From Myxococcota bacterium (GTDB lineage: Bacteria > Myxococcota_A > UBA9160 > UBA4427), in assembly GCA_028278345.1 (NCBI GenBank), contig JANQEL010000290.1:37098-101097 (forward strand): a stretch of 64,000 nt of DNA, read 5' to 3'. The first letter of the stretch is position 1; every line of letters starts with the position of its first letter. A model generated the notes under the pieces. The model did not search any database. It worked only from the letters and a program-made list of their open reading frames with translations, and was not told where the DNA came from. The position numbers and the translations under genes were made by a program. Positions 19,198 to 29,057 of the stretch are shown piece after piece.

Positions 19198-20296
19198 CCC
19201 CGGCTTCCCCTCCCTGCTTCGAATCCCGCCCCCGTAGCCCGAGCCTTCGCTCGATCGCTCGGACGCGCTTGAACAAACCGGGCAGGCGCTTCAACGCGGC
19301 CATCGCGCGATGCCAGCTGCGCTCTTCCATATGCGGCGAACCGTAGACGCGCGCGTGGTCGGCCACGTCGCGCATCACCCCCGCGCGCGCGCCCACGAAG
19401 GTGCGCCTTCCGATCTCGAGATGATCCGACACCCCGGTCTGGGCCATCAGGATCGCGCCCCTTCCCACCCGCGTGCTCCCACTGATGCCCGATTGCGCGG
19501 CGATCACGACATCTTCCTCGAGTTCGCTGTTGTGTCCGATCTGGATCAGGTTGTCGAGCTTCACGCGATCGCGCAGCAGGGTGCGCGAAAGGGTCGCGCG
19601 ATCGACGGTCGTGTTCGCCCCGATCTCGACGTCGTCGCCGATCACCACGCGACCCACCTGGGGCACGCGGTGGAGCGCACCGCTCTCGTCCATCACGTGA
19701 CCGAAACCATCGCCCCCGATCACCGCCCCGGGTTGCACGATCACGCGATCGCCGAGTTCGCACACTTCGCGAATCACCACCCCGGCGTGGATCGTGCAGT
19801 CGGCCCCGATCACGACGCCGGGGTAGAGGGTGACGTTGGGGTGCACCACGCTTCGAGCGCCAATGCGAACGCCGCGTCCGATCGAAACACCGGCGGCGAT
19901 GCACGCCGTGGGATGGATCTGACAATCGGCGTCGACGAGCGCGCGCGGGTCGATGCCCACCATGGGTCGAAGCGGTGGACACAAGAGCGCCACGGCGCGC
20001 GCAAAGTCGAGCGCGGGATTCGTCGAGAGGATCGCTGTGCGCGGGCCGGGCTCCGCATCGAGGGGCAGCACCACGGCCCCCGCCTTCGACGCTTCGAGGG
20101 CCTCGCCGTGGGAGGCATCGCGACAGAAGCTGAGATCGGTTGGGCCCGCATCCGACAGCGAAGCAACCCCGGTGATCTCGAGCGAGCCATCACCCGAGAG
20201 CTCGAGCCCCAACTCGCGCGCAAGCGCGTCGGCCCGCATCGTGCGCCGCGTCTCGGCGACTGCGTTCATGGGCTCGTGCTGTTCGCCATCGCCCAT
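19190..20296 (-). CDS. lpxD: UDP-3-O-(3-hydroxymyristoyl)glucosamine N-acyltransferase
   Basis: Left-handed beta-helix hexapeptide repeats; VIIGADCTIHAGVVI...VIGGDGFGHVMDESGALHRVPQVGRVVIGDDVEIGANTTVDRA. Confidence 0.93.
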   Translation of the reverse strand: MGDGEQHEPMNAVAETRRTMRADALARELGLELSGDGSLEITGVASLSDAGPTDLSFCRDASHGEALEASKAGAVVLPLDAEPGPRTAILSTNPALDFARAVALLCPPLRPMVGIDPRALVDADCQIHPTACIAAGVSIGRGVRIGARSVVHPNVTLYPGVVIGADCTIHAGVVIREVCELGDRVIVQPGAVIGGDGFGHVMDESGALHRVPQVGRVVIGDDVEIGANTTVDRATLSRTLLRDRVKLDNLIQIGHNSELEEDVVIAAQSGISGSTRVGRGAILMAQTGVSDHLEIGRRTFVGARAGVMRDVADHARVYGSPHMEERSWHRAMAALKRLPGLFKRVRAIERRLGLRGRDSKQGGEAGDD

Positions 20297-20305
20297 GCCG
20301 GCCGG

Positions 20306-21151
20306 CTATCGCGCGAGTAGGACGGGAACGGGAGAAGTGCGCACCACGGCGGCCGCATTGCTCCCGATGAAGAAGTCGGTGATGCGGTTCCGACCGTAGG
20401 CCCCCATTACGATCATGCCGGCGTGGGCATCGCGCGCCGCGTCGACGATCTTGACGTCGGGCCGACCTAGGGTCGAAGACGTCTCGCGAATCGGCGTACT
20501 CACGCCGCTCAGGAGTTTGCGCACGTCTTCGAAGCGCGTGATGGCGCGCCCCTTGTCCTTCGAATCGACGAAGACGTGCACGGTCTCGGCGAGACGATCG
20601 GCGAGGAAGACGGTGAGCTTGGCGGCGATCTTCGAACCCGGCGAACCGTCGAAGCCGAGCACGAGCGGCCCAGCCACCTGACCGTTCGGCGGCACCACGA
20701 GCACCGGGCGCGTGGTCTTGCGCGTCACCGCCTCGGCCGTGGCGCCGAAGAGGCCACCGCGATTGCTCTCCGAACGGCTGTCGCGACCAATCACCGTGAG
20801 GCTCGCGGCCAGCGAGCGCTCGGCAATGCGATCGTCGGCCGAGCCCTGGGCGACCTCGCAGCTCGCTTCGAGGCCGGCGGCGCGGGCGCGCTCGGCCACG
20901 CGACGCAGGATCGCGTCGGCGCGGGCGCGGTAGTAGGCGGCGAGTTCGGTTTCGGGGAAGGCCGGAAGGCTCAGCCCCTCGCTCGCGGGCGGGCGGATCA
21001 TGCGGTCTTCGATCACGGTGAGGGCCGTGAGGCTCGCGCCGAGCTTCGAGGCCAGGGCGACCGCGCAGCGTTCGGCCGCGATGGCGCACTCGGAACCGTC
21101 GGATGCGACCAGAATCGACTCGATCATTCTCTTTCCCGCCTCACCTTCCAC
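20306..21151 (-). CDS. Tandem-domain universal stress protein (UspA family)
   Basis: Two Usp domains: IESILVASDGSECAIAAERCAVALA and GPLVLGFDGSPGSKIAAKL; GAYGRNRITDFFIGSNAAAVVRTSPVPVLLA. Confidence 0.85.
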   Translation of the reverse strand: MEGEAGKRMIESILVASDGSECAIAAERCAVALASKLGASLTALTVIEDRMIRPPASEGLSLPAFPETELAAYYRARADAILRRVAERARAAGLEASCEVAQGSADDRIAERSLAASLTVIGRDSRSESNRGGLFGATAEAVTRKTTRPVLVVPPNGQVAGPLVLGFDGSPGSKIAAKLTVFLADRLAETVHVFVDSKDKGRAITRFEDVRKLLSGVSTPIRETSSTLGRPDVKIVDAARDAHAGMIVMGAYGRNRITDFFIGSNAAAVVRTSPVPVLLAR

Positions 21152-21318
21152 CTCCCCCTCAGGGACAACTCCCCATGCGGGTCCCCGGTGGGCAAGAAGA
21201 GAACTTAAGCCACCCCCGAGGGAGTCGCAATCGAATGGGGCTATGCTCAGGCGGCTTAGACGACCCGAGGGCGTGCGAGCTGCATACCCACGGGGCCGCC
21301 GATCACGGAGCCCGACCG

Positions 21319-22653
21319 ATGACCGCCGCCTCCTCCCGAATCCACACGCCGCTCGGCTGGCTGACGGTTCTCATCAACGTCGCCTACATCCTCTACGGCT
21401 ACTACGGTTTCGCCCCGCCGCCCGAGGGCATGCCCACCGACTGGTGGCACGGCCGCACCTTCATCCTCGATTGGGAATCGATGGGGGGCTACGTCGATGC
21501 CCCCGTCATGGGTGCGTTGATCTGGTCGCTCCCCTCCTTCGCCATCTGCCTCGCGACCTTCCTGACCACGCGCTCGGCCGTGGCGCGCTGCATCTCGCTC
21601 TACTGCGCGATCGCTTCCTTCCTCTACGGCGCGGCCGGCTTCGCGGCGGGGGCCGCCTGGATGCTGTTCAGCTGGCGCTTCACCGCAGTGCTCGACTCGA
21701 TCGCCTTCGCACTCGCGGCCACGCTGACCTCGGCGTTGCTGGTGGGGAGTTGGTTGCGGCTGTCGGCTTCGCTTCGCGCGGCGATCTACCTGCCGGTGTT
21801 CGTCCTCGTGATCGCGGTGGTGCGCGGCACGACGGGAACGAGTGAGGAGGGAAGCTTCGGCGTGAGCCCATGGCCGGTGTTCACGACCTTCGGCCTCGAC
21901 AACGCTGTCTTCGTACTCTGCGGCCTGCTCTTCGCCACGGCGATCGGCGTGCTTTCGTTCTCGCGGGATTCGTTCGACAGCGTTTCGCGCGTGGGTCTGG
22001 TGATCGCGATCGTCTTGCCGGGCTATCTCACCTCGCTTCGCTTTCCGGGCATGGAGCTCGAGGTGCTCCTCTCCCTTGCGCTGACGGCGGTGCTCATGAT
22101 CGGGCTCGCTTCCTTCTTCCGCGTGGAGAGCAGCGAAGGCGGACTCGGGGGTCGCGCGCTTCGCATCGCCCTGGGTGCGGGCCTCGTCTTCGTTCCGATC
22201 GTCGCGGGCAGCGCGATGGCGCGCGGCGACTTCGCCGTGAATCGCTACGTGCGCTCGCCCGAGGTGATCGACGCGCTCCAGGCCCACATCAAGGCCGAGG
22301 AGTACTACCCCGAGAAGCTCGAAGACCTCGTGAAAGCCGGTTACCTCGACGCCTCACCGCGCCCGCGCATCGGCTTCGGTGCCCTCGAAACCCTCGGCAT
22401 CGTCGAACCCGCCACCTACCGATACAACGAGTACGGCAGCTCCTTCGTGCTGGAATTCGACTCGAGCCTCTGGGTGCAGTGCCAGTACAGCGGGCACTAC
22501 TACTTCGACGAGGAAGAAGAGGATTACGAAGACGAAGAGGACGATTGGGAGCCCGAGGAGCCCGAATGGGCCTGCCTCGACAAGGCGCCCGCCCTGCTCG
22601 GTGAAGACGAGGAAGAAGGCGCTGACGAGTTCGAGGACGAGTGGGAGGAGTAG
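21319..22653 (+). CDS. Multi-TM membrane protein with very acidic C-terminal tail
   Basis: Several hydrophobic helices; tail DEEEEDYEDEEDDWEPEEPEW...EDEEEGADEFEDEWEE. Start placed at ATG 21319 (MTAASSRIHTPLGWLTVLINVAYILYGYYG). Confidence 0.75.
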   Translation: MTAASSRIHTPLGWLTVLINVAYILYGYYGFAPPPEGMPTDWWHGRTFILDWESMGGYVDAPVMGALIWSLPSFAICLATFLTTRSAVARCISLYCAIASFLYGAAGFAAGAAWMLFSWRFTAVLDSIAFALAATLTSALLVGSWLRLSASLRAAIYLPVFVLVIAVVRGTTGTSEEGSFGVSPWPVFTTFGLDNAVFVLCGLLFATAIGVLSFSRDSFDSVSRVGLVIAIVLPGYLTSLRFPGMELEVLLSLALTAVLMIGLASFFRVESSEGGLGGRALRIALGAGLVFVPIVAGSAMARGDFAVNRYVRSPEVIDALQAHIKAEEYYPEKLEDLVKAGYLDASPRPRIGFGALETLGIVEPATYRYNEYGSSFVLEFDSSLWVQCQYSGHYYFDEEEEDYEDEEDDWEPEEPEWACLDKAPALLGEDEEEGADEFEDEWEE

Positions 22654-22655
22654 AT

Positions 22656-23927
22656 CTAGTCGTCCCCTTCTGCTCTCGCCGCGGGCAGCTTGACGACGAA
22701 GCGTGCACCCCCACCCGGACGGTCTTCGCAACGAACCCCTCCCCCGTGGTGCTCCGCGATTCGCTTTACCAGGAACAAGCCGAGACCCGATCCTCCGTTG
22801 ATCGAAGTCTTGCCATTCTGCGATCGGTAGAAGGGTTCGAAGATTCGCTCCCGTTCCTCCTCCGGAATTCCGTCGCCCCCATCCTCGACGACGATGCATG
22901 CATCGCCGTCGCGTGAGAGATCGACGACCGCTTCGATCGGCTCGCCGCCCCCATACCTCTCCGCGTTCTCGAATAGATTTCGAACCAGACGACGAATCAG
23001 CGATCCATCGCCATCGACGATGACCTCCCGGCCCGTCGTCGTCGCCCCGAACTTGGCCCCTTCGATGGCCACGAGGGCCAGGATCTCGACGCACGCTTCA
23101 CCCTGCAGGTGGGGTCGCGTATCGAGTCGACTTGCGAGCAGCAGCTCGGATACGAGGTCGTCGAGTTCATCGATCTCCTCGACGAAAGTACTGCGAACCC
23201 ACTGCGGTGTGTCTCCGCCCAACGATTCCGTGGCCAGTCGCATCCGTGTGAGCGGTGTCCGGAGCTCGTGAGAGGTCAGGTGAAGGAGCGTCCGCTGCGC
23301 GTCGACCAAGCGCTCGATCCTTTCCGCGGCGAGATTGAATCCACGCCCCAGCGCGGCGATTTCGTCGCGCCCTTCGATTTCGACTCGGGAGGAGAGATCG
23401 CCCTCACTGAACGCCTCGACGCGCCGATGTAGACCTTCGATTCGGCGAGTGAAGCGTCGCACGAGCGGGTATGCGCCCAGCCCGATCGCCAGCGCGAGCA
23501 ACCCGATCGGTGCAAGGGGGCCGCCCACCAGAGGCTTGCGCATTCGGAGAACGATGAAGCGCCCGTCGGGGAGATGAAACCTGAACCCTCGCAATCCGCC
23601 GAACGCACCGAACCGCGTCTGCTCGGACAGGTGGACTGGTGCCACTTCCCGAATCGCATCGCTCGTGGATGCAACCACCTTTCCACGTTCGATGACCGCG
23701 ATCTCGAGCTGGAGTCGACTGGCGAGCTTTTCGACCGCCCGCTCGAGTTCTTCCTGGGGTCGATCCGTCGGCGGCAGCAGATCCTGAATTACCTCCGCGA
23801 TTCCTGAACCGCCGCGCGACTCCGCCCAGAAGTTGGCCTGCGTCGACCACATCGCGACATTCGCCAGGACGAAGAGAACGATCACGCCGATCGCGGTGAG
23901 GTAGATCTGAAGATACAGGGGACGCAC
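22656..23927 (-). CDS. Sensor histidine kinase (HAMP-HisKA-HATPase)
   Basis: LLHLTSHELRTPLTRMRLA (H-box), LVRNLFENAERYGGG (N-box), VEDGGDGIPEEERERIFEPFYR, GSGLGLFLVKRIAEHHGG. Confidence 0.93.
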   Translation of the reverse strand: MRPLYLQIYLTAIGVIVLFVLANVAMWSTQANFWAESRGGSGIAEVIQDLLPPTDRPQEELERAVEKLASRLQLEIAVIERGKVVASTSDAIREVAPVHLSEQTRFGAFGGLRGFRFHLPDGRFIVLRMRKPLVGGPLAPIGLLALAIGLGAYPLVRRFTRRIEGLHRRVEAFSEGDLSSRVEIEGRDEIAALGRGFNLAAERIERLVDAQRTLLHLTSHELRTPLTRMRLATESLGGDTPQWVRSTFVEEIDELDDLVSELLLASRLDTRPHLQGEACVEILALVAIEGAKFGATTTGREVIVDGDGSLIRRLVRNLFENAERYGGGEPIEAVVDLSRDGDACIVVEDGGDGIPEEERERIFEPFYRSQNGKTSINGGSGLGLFLVKRIAEHHGGGVRCEDRPGGGARFVVKLPAARAEGDD

Positions 23928-23932
23928 GGCGA

Positions 23933-24640
23933 TCAGCGACTTCGACCGTCTTGCGGCGCGAACACGTAGCCCACCCCGCGAACCGTCACGATTCGCTGCG
24001 GGCGCTTGGGATCATCTTCGATCGCGGCGCGCAGACGAGAGATCTGGACGTCGACGCGTCGATCGAGTGCACCCAGACACTCGCCACGCAACGAATCGTG
24101 GAGATGATCCCGCGACATCACTCGACCCGCGTTGCGCGCGAGCTCGTACAAGAGGTCGAACTGATATCCCGTGATCGACACGGGGCGGTCGTCGATTCGC
24201 ACCGATCGAGCGGGCGGATCGATCTCGAGTGTTCCGAAGCGCAACACGTCGCCGCCGGCCGTTCCTGCACCGTGACGACGAAGAACCGCTCGCAAGCGCG
24301 CAAGCAGCTCCCGCGGATTGAACGGTTTGGGGAGGTAGTCATCCGCTCCAATTTCGAGCCCGACGATCCGATCCGTATCCTCTCCGCGCGCCGTCAGCAT
24401 GATCACCGGCACGGAGGACTGGTGGGGGCCATGGCGAATCCGTCGGCACACTTCGAAACCGTCGAGGTCCGGCAGCATGATGTCCAGGATCACCGCCGAC
24501 AACGGCATCCGTTCCACACACTGCAGTCCCGCAGAAGCAGTCTCGCGAACCTCGGTCTGGTAGCCGCAGCCTTCCAGATAGTTCGCGAGCATGCGTGAGA
24601 TGCTCTCGTCGTCTTCGACGATGAGGACCGGATCCGTCAA
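23933..24640 (-). CDS. OmpR/PhoB-family response regulator
   Basis: PVLIVEDDESISRMLANYLEG, VILDIMLPDLDGFEVCRRIR, LPKPFNPRELLARLRAVLRR, C-terminal winged helix. Confidence 0.93.
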   Translation of the reverse strand: MTDPVLIVEDDESISRMLANYLEGCGYQTEVRETASAGLQCVERMPLSAVILDIMLPDLDGFEVCRRIRHGPHQSSVPVIMLTARGEDTDRIVGLEIGADDYLPKPFNPRELLARLRAVLRRHGAGTAGGDVLRFGTLEIDPPARSVRIDDRPVSITGYQFDLLYELARNAGRVMSRDHLHDSLRGECLGALDRRVDVQISRLRAAIEDDPKRPQRIVTVRGVGYVFAPQDGRSR

Positions 24641-24759
24641 AGGCTTGACTCCCGCACGTGTTCGAACGCCCAGATTGGAGTCGTCTCGCGACGCAGAATA
24701 GCAATCGCTCCGGCCCGGCCTGGCGCCGACCCACCTTCAGCAGCGGTTTTCTTCGTGCA

Positions 24760-24775
24760 GTTACAATTCGTTACA
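24760..24775. promoter_or_regulatory. Candidate OmpR-family response-regulator box GTTACA-N4-GTTACA
   Basis: Exact tandem GTTACA hexamers (24760-24765 and 24770-24775), 10-bp spacing, in the region between divergent response-regulator and DUF2306 genes. Confidence 0.55.
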
Positions 24776-24818
24776 TGCGCGAGATTCGCGAGCAACGTGA
24801 TGCTGCGAGTCTCGCCGC

Positions 24819-25571
24819 ATGGAAGCTTCACACCGTCATCCAATCGACCTCGTCCAGCACGAACCGAGCGGTCCAGCCGATCGAGAGGACACAGGCCCTC
24901 CACTTGCGCCAAAGCTGCTCATCGTCGGACTCCTCGCACTTGGCAGTCTTGCGGCGGGGAACGCGATTCTCCGACTCTGGCTGATCGCCTCGGCATCGAC
25001 CATGCAATCGCTGCCCGAAGCCCGCGAGATGGTCTGGCTGGCGAATCCGATCGCCGCCACGATGCACCTCTTGCCCGGAATTGGATTCGTGGTCTTGGGC
25101 CCCCTTCAGTTCAGTTCTGCCATCCACGAACGTTGGCCCCGCTGGCACCGGCGATCTGGCCGTGTCTACGTGGCCTCCGCCCTTGCCGTTGGCATCACTT
25201 CGATCTGGCTCGTCCGCTTGTTTCCCGCGAGAGGCATCCTCATGGATTCTTCCGCATGGGTCTTCGGGTGTCTTCTGATCTTCAGCGTGGTTCGAGCCGT
25301 CATCGCGATTCGCCGAGGCGATGTCGCACGACATCGTGCGTGGATGATTCGCGGATACTCGATCGGCCTTGCGGTCGCGACACAGCGGCTCGTGCTCGGC
25401 GCCTGGCAGCTATCGATGGGCGGGGTCGCGGAACTCGATATTGGAGCGATCGTCTGGAGTGTCTGGATTCTCCACGCAATCTGTGCCGAATTCATCGTGC
25501 GACGAAGTCGCACCACCGGGTTGAACAGCGGGCACTCATCGCTCGCGACCCACCAGGAGAGGATGTTTTGA
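24819..25571 (+). CDS. DUF2306-like multi-TM membrane protein
   Basis: HLLPGIGFVVLGPLQFSSAIHERWPRWHRRSGRVYV...DVARHRAWMIRGYSIGLAVATQRL. Confidence 0.75.
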   Translation: MEASHRHPIDLVQHEPSGPADREDTGPPLAPKLLIVGLLALGSLAAGNAILRLWLIASASTMQSLPEAREMVWLANPIAATMHLLPGIGFVVLGPLQFSSAIHERWPRWHRRSGRVYVASALAVGITSIWLVRLFPARGILMDSSAWVFGCLLIFSVVRAVIAIRRGDVARHRAWMIRGYSIGLAVATQRLVLGAWQLSMGGVAELDIGAIVWSVWILHAICAEFIVRRSRTTGLNSGHSSLATHQERMF

Positions 25572-26140
25572 CTGCATTTCGAATCGTATCGTTCGTTCTC
25601 CTCGCCGGACTCTTGAGTGGCTGCGCGCTCCTCGATGGTCCCGTAGGCCCCTTCCCCGGCGGCGCTCTACGGGACGGGGAACTCGTCGACGATGAAAACG
25701 TTGACTGGGAGGCCGCGACGGCAGAGCTCTCCCCCCTCTTCATCGAGTTGCAGTTGGTGGAACCGCCGAGGTCCCGCACGACGGGCGCTTTCGTCCTCGA
25801 TGGCGATCTCTATATTCCATGCGATCTCGGCTTCATCTGGCAACGAATCCCCGCACCGACGCGTTGGGTTCTCGCGACGATCTATCGGGTCAAGGATTGG
25901 CACGAAGATGCACTCGCCGATGGTCGCGTGGTCCTGCGCATCGGCGATCGACGCTACGAGCGCCAGGCCACGAGGATCACCGATCCCGTGCTCCTTTCGA
26001 GGTTGCGCGCACGGATCGAAGACGACGCCCAGAACATGTTGGACGAGCCACTGCTCGAAATGCCCGAAGAGGGACCTCGCGAGATCTGGTTCTTTCGAAT
26101 CGACCCCCGGGCACCGACGCGGCAGACCACCGCCGGATGA
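25568..26140 (+). CDS. Putative lipoprotein of unknown function
   Basis: TTG start overlapping upstream stop; MTAFRIVSFVLLAGLLSGCALLDG with lipobox LLSGC. Confidence 0.65.
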   Translation: MTAFRIVSFVLLAGLLSGCALLDGPVGPFPGGALRDGELVDDENVDWEAATAELSPLFIELQLVEPPRSRTTGAFVLDGDLYIPCDLGFIWQRIPAPTRWVLATIYRVKDWHEDALADGRVVLRIGDRRYERQATRITDPVLLSRLRARIEDDAQNMLDEPLLEMPEEGPREIWFFRIDPRAPTRQTTAG

Positions 26141-26283
26141 GGCACCCCCGCACCTCTCGACCTGGACTGAACCGCGGAAAAGGACCGCTGGTCTGGAGGG
26201 GCGGACTCCAGCGCGTACTTGCGTCGCTTCCGGTCGTGATCCGACTGTGTCCCGGGCCTGCGCGTCGGCTACGCCGAGCTCCC

Positions 26284-26478
26284 TCACGACTCGCTGACAT
26301 CACCCTCTTCCTTCTTCACGAAGGTGATGAAGGCCATCGCCGGGCGTTTCGAACTCTCGCGCATGGCGAACTGGATCGTGTCGAAGGTCCAGCCCTTGGC
26401 CGACCATTCGTTCAGCGCGTTCTCGATGTCTTCGCCGGTCACCATGCTGAGTTCCACGACTTTGTATTCGGGCGCCAC
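26284..26478 (-). CDS. DUF4177-like small protein
   Basis: VAPEYKVVELSMVTGEDIENALNEWSAKGWTFDTIQFAMRESSKRPAMAFITFVKKEEGDVSES; GTG start at 26478. Confidence 0.65.
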   Translation of the reverse strand: MAPEYKVVELSMVTGEDIENALNEWSAKGWTFDTIQFAMRESSKRPAMAFITFVKKEEGDVSES

Positions 26479-26498
26479 TTCGTTCTCCGCGGCTGGGT

Positions 26499-27473
26499 TC
26501 AGCCGTTCAAGTGCGCCGCCAGGTCGGCCGCGGCATAGGTCAGGATCCAATCGGCGCCCGCGCGCTTGATCGAGACGAGCGCCTCTTCCATCGCGCGATC
26601 GCCGTCGATCCAATCGCGTTCGGCCGCGGCCTTGATCATCGCGTACTCACCACTCACGTGATACGCGGCGAGGGGCACCTCGAACTCGCGCCGCGCATCC
26701 GCGAGGATGTCGAGATACGGGAGCGCGGGCTTCACCATCAAGGCGTCCGCACCCTCCTCGAGATCGAGGCGCATCTCGCGAAGCGCTTCGCGACGGTTCG
26801 GCGGATCCATCTGGTAGCTGCGACGGTCGCCGAACTGCGGCGTCGACTCCGCGGCATCGCGGAACGGGCCGTAGAAGGCGCTCGCGAACTTGGCCGCGTA
26901 GGAGAGGATCGGGATCTCCTCGAAGCCGTGGGCGTCGAGGCGGTTGCGGATCGCCGCGACCCGGCCGTCCATCATGTCCGAAGGCGCCACGATGTCGGCG
27001 CCGGCACGCGCATGGGAGAGTGCCGATTCCGAGAGCCGCACGAGGGAGGGGTCGTTCTGCACTTCCTCGCCGTCGATCAGTCCGCAGTGGCCGTGATCCG
27101 TGTACTCGCAGAGGCATACGTCGGTGATCAAGCAGAGATCGGGTACGGCCTGCTTCACCGCCGACACCGCCCGCTGCACGATGCCGTCCGCCGCGTCGGC
27201 GCCGGAACCCTGGGCGTCCTTGTTTTCGGGAATGCCGAAGAAGATGACAGCGGGTACACCGAGATCGAACACCCGCTTCGCTTCGTCGACCACCTGATCG
27301 ACCGAGAAGCGCAACACCCCCGGCATCGAGGCCACGGGCTCGCGCACTCCACTCCCCTCGACGACGAAGAGCGGGAGGATCAGGTCGTCGCGCGAGAGGC
27401 GGGTTTCGCGCGCCATGCGGCGCAGGGTCTCGGTGCGCCGAAGCCTTCGCATGCGATTGGTGGGAAAGCTCAT
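26499..27473 (-). CDS. hemB: Porphobilinogen synthase (delta-aminolevulinate dehydratase)
   Basis: [75 protein letters not shown]. The tracked 729-aa ORF has a spurious N-terminus. Confidence 0.95.
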   Translation of the reverse strand: MSFPTNRMRRLRRTETLRRMARETRLSRDDLILPLFVVEGSGVREPVASMPGVLRFSVDQVVDEAKRVFDLGVPAVIFFGIPENKDAQGSGADAADGIVQRAVSAVKQAVPDLCLITDVCLCEYTDHGHCGLIDGEEVQNDPSLVRLSESALSHARAGADIVAPSDMMDGRVAAIRNRLDAHGFEEIPILSYAAKFASAFYGPFRDAAESTPQFGDRRSYQMDPPNRREALREMRLDLEEGADALMVKPALPYLDILADARREFEVPLAAYHVSGEYAMIKAAAERDWIDGDRAMEEALVSIKRAGADWILTYAAADLAAHLNG

Positions 27474-29041
27474 GATTTCGCCTCCGCCGTGCGAGTTTGG
27501 GCCATGTGTCGCGCGAGCGCCGCAACGAGTTCGCGGCCGTCGGGCCGGTCGGGAACGACGTCGACCCGGGCGCCCAGGCCCTCGAGGGAGCGCGCAGTCG
27601 TGCGTCCGACGGCGGCGACGACCAGGCGGTCCGCCGCCTCGCGCGCCTCGCTGTCGAGCAGTGCGTAGAAGTTGTCTGCGGCAGACGGGCTGGCAAACGT
27701 GAGGACGTCCACCTCGCCGTTGCACAAGGCGTCGCAGAACGCCTCGCGATCCACGGCCGCGGGCACGTTTCGATACGCCTCGACGACATCGACCTCCGCA
27801 CCCGCCGCCCGCAGGCCATCGGGCACGACATCGCGACCGATGTCGCTGCGCGGCAGCAGGAAGCGCCGATCCTTCGGCGGCAGTACCTCGACGAGTTCGC
27901 GCAGGAACGATTCGGAATCGCCGCGACCCGAACCCGTGAGGTGCACCGGGAGCCCCGCTTCGAGTGCGGCGCGAGCCGATTGGGGACCCACACAAAGCAC
28001 CCGCGCGCGCAGTCCCGAGAAGTTTCGCGAAGCGTCGAGTTCGCGCGCGCGGTGCGCGAAGAAGCGCACCGCGTTGGCGCTGGTGAAGAGCAGCCCGTCG
28101 TAGCGGTCGAGTTCGCCGAGTGCGCGGTCGAGTCCGGCCGTCTCTTCGGCGGCAACGAGTTCGATCATCGGCATGAGCACAGGCTCGGCACCCGCGGTGC
28201 GCAGGGCGTTCGCCATCTCGGTCGCCTGCTCGCGCGTGCGCGTCACGAGCACGCGCTTGCCGAAGAGGGGTTTCTTCTCCCACCAGGAGAGGGTCTCGCG
28301 CAGGTTCACGACTTCGCCGATCACGATGACCGCCGGTGCGCCGAGGCCCTCGGCTTCGACGCGCGCGGGAAGGTCGGCCAGGGTCGCTTCGACGACGCGT
28401 TGGGTGGCGAGAGTCCCGTTCATCACTGCGGCGGCCGGCGTGTCGGGAGATCGCCCACCTTCGAGGATCCGCTCGATGAGCACCCCGATCTTCTGCATGC
28501 CCATCAGGATCACGAGGGTGTCGACGGCGCTTCCGAGTTCGCGCCAGCGCGTGGCCTCTGCGGGTTTCGAGGGATCCTTGTGTCCCGTCACCACGGCGAA
28601 CGACGCCGAGTGGCGTCGGTCGGTCAGCGGAATGCCCGCATAGGCGAGCGCGCCCACCGCGGAACTCACGCCCGGAACGACCTCGCACGGTATGCCGTGT
28701 TCGAAGCAGGTCGACGCCTCTTCGCCGCCGCGGCCGAAGACGAAGGGATCGCCGCCCTTGAGACGCACGACGACTTCACCGCGGCTGGCCCGCTCGACGA
28801 TCAACGCGTTGATGTCTTCCTGGCTTCGGGTGGGCGCATCGTGTCCGCGCTTGCCGACGTTGATCCGCTCCGCGCGTTCGGGTGCGTGATAGAGGATCTC
28901 GTCGCTCGCGAGCTCGTCGTAGAGGACCACGTCGGCCTGTCCCAGCGCCATCGCGCCGCGCAGGGTGAGGAGATCGGGATCGCCCGGGCCCGCACCCACG
29001 AGGATGACGCGACCCTGCGCGCTGTCGGGTGAGTCACTCAT
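27470..29041 (-). CDS. Fused uroporphyrinogen-III C-methyltransferase / uroporphyrinogen-III synthase
   Basis: [51 protein letters not shown] (SUMT) followed by a HemD-like domain [34 protein letters not shown]. Confidence 0.93.
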   Translation of the reverse strand: MSDSPDSAQGRVILVGAGPGDPDLLTLRGAMALGQADVVLYDELASDEILYHAPERAERINVGKRGHDAPTRSQEDINALIVERASRGEVVVRLKGGDPFVFGRGGEEASTCFEHGIPCEVVPGVSSAVGALAYAGIPLTDRRHSASFAVVTGHKDPSKPAEATRWRELGSAVDTLVILMGMQKIGVLIERILEGGRSPDTPAAAVMNGTLATQRVVEATLADLPARVEAEGLGAPAVIVIGEVVNLRETLSWWEKKPLFGKRVLVTRTREQATEMANALRTAGAEPVLMPMIELVAAEETAGLDRALGELDRYDGLLFTSANAVRFFAHRARELDASRNFSGLRARVLCVGPQSARAALEAGLPVHLTGSGRGDSESFLRELVEVLPPKDRRFLLPRSDIGRDVVPDGLRAAGAEVDVVEAYRNVPAAVDREAFCDALCNGEVDVLTFASPSAADNFYALLDSEAREAADRLVVAAVGRTTARSLEGLGARVDVVPDRPDGRELVAALARHMAQTRTAEAKS

Positions 29042-29057
29042 CGTTCGCACCCACGCA

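Noticed and set aside
24755-26140. 461-aa ORF as one protein
   Set aside because: Its first 270 codons overlap the DUF2306 gene in another frame; the lipoprotein signal at 25568 is the convincing start.
26141-26283. Possible tRNA T-arm (GGTTCAGTCC on the minus strand)
   Set aside because: Flanking bases do not form a T stem, and no acceptor or anticodon arms are found.
26499-28688. 729-aa ORF suggesting a larger HemB fusion
   Set aside because: Only the portion from 27473 onward matches HemB; the upstream part is an alternative frame of the cobA/hemD gene with Arg-rich nonsense sequence.
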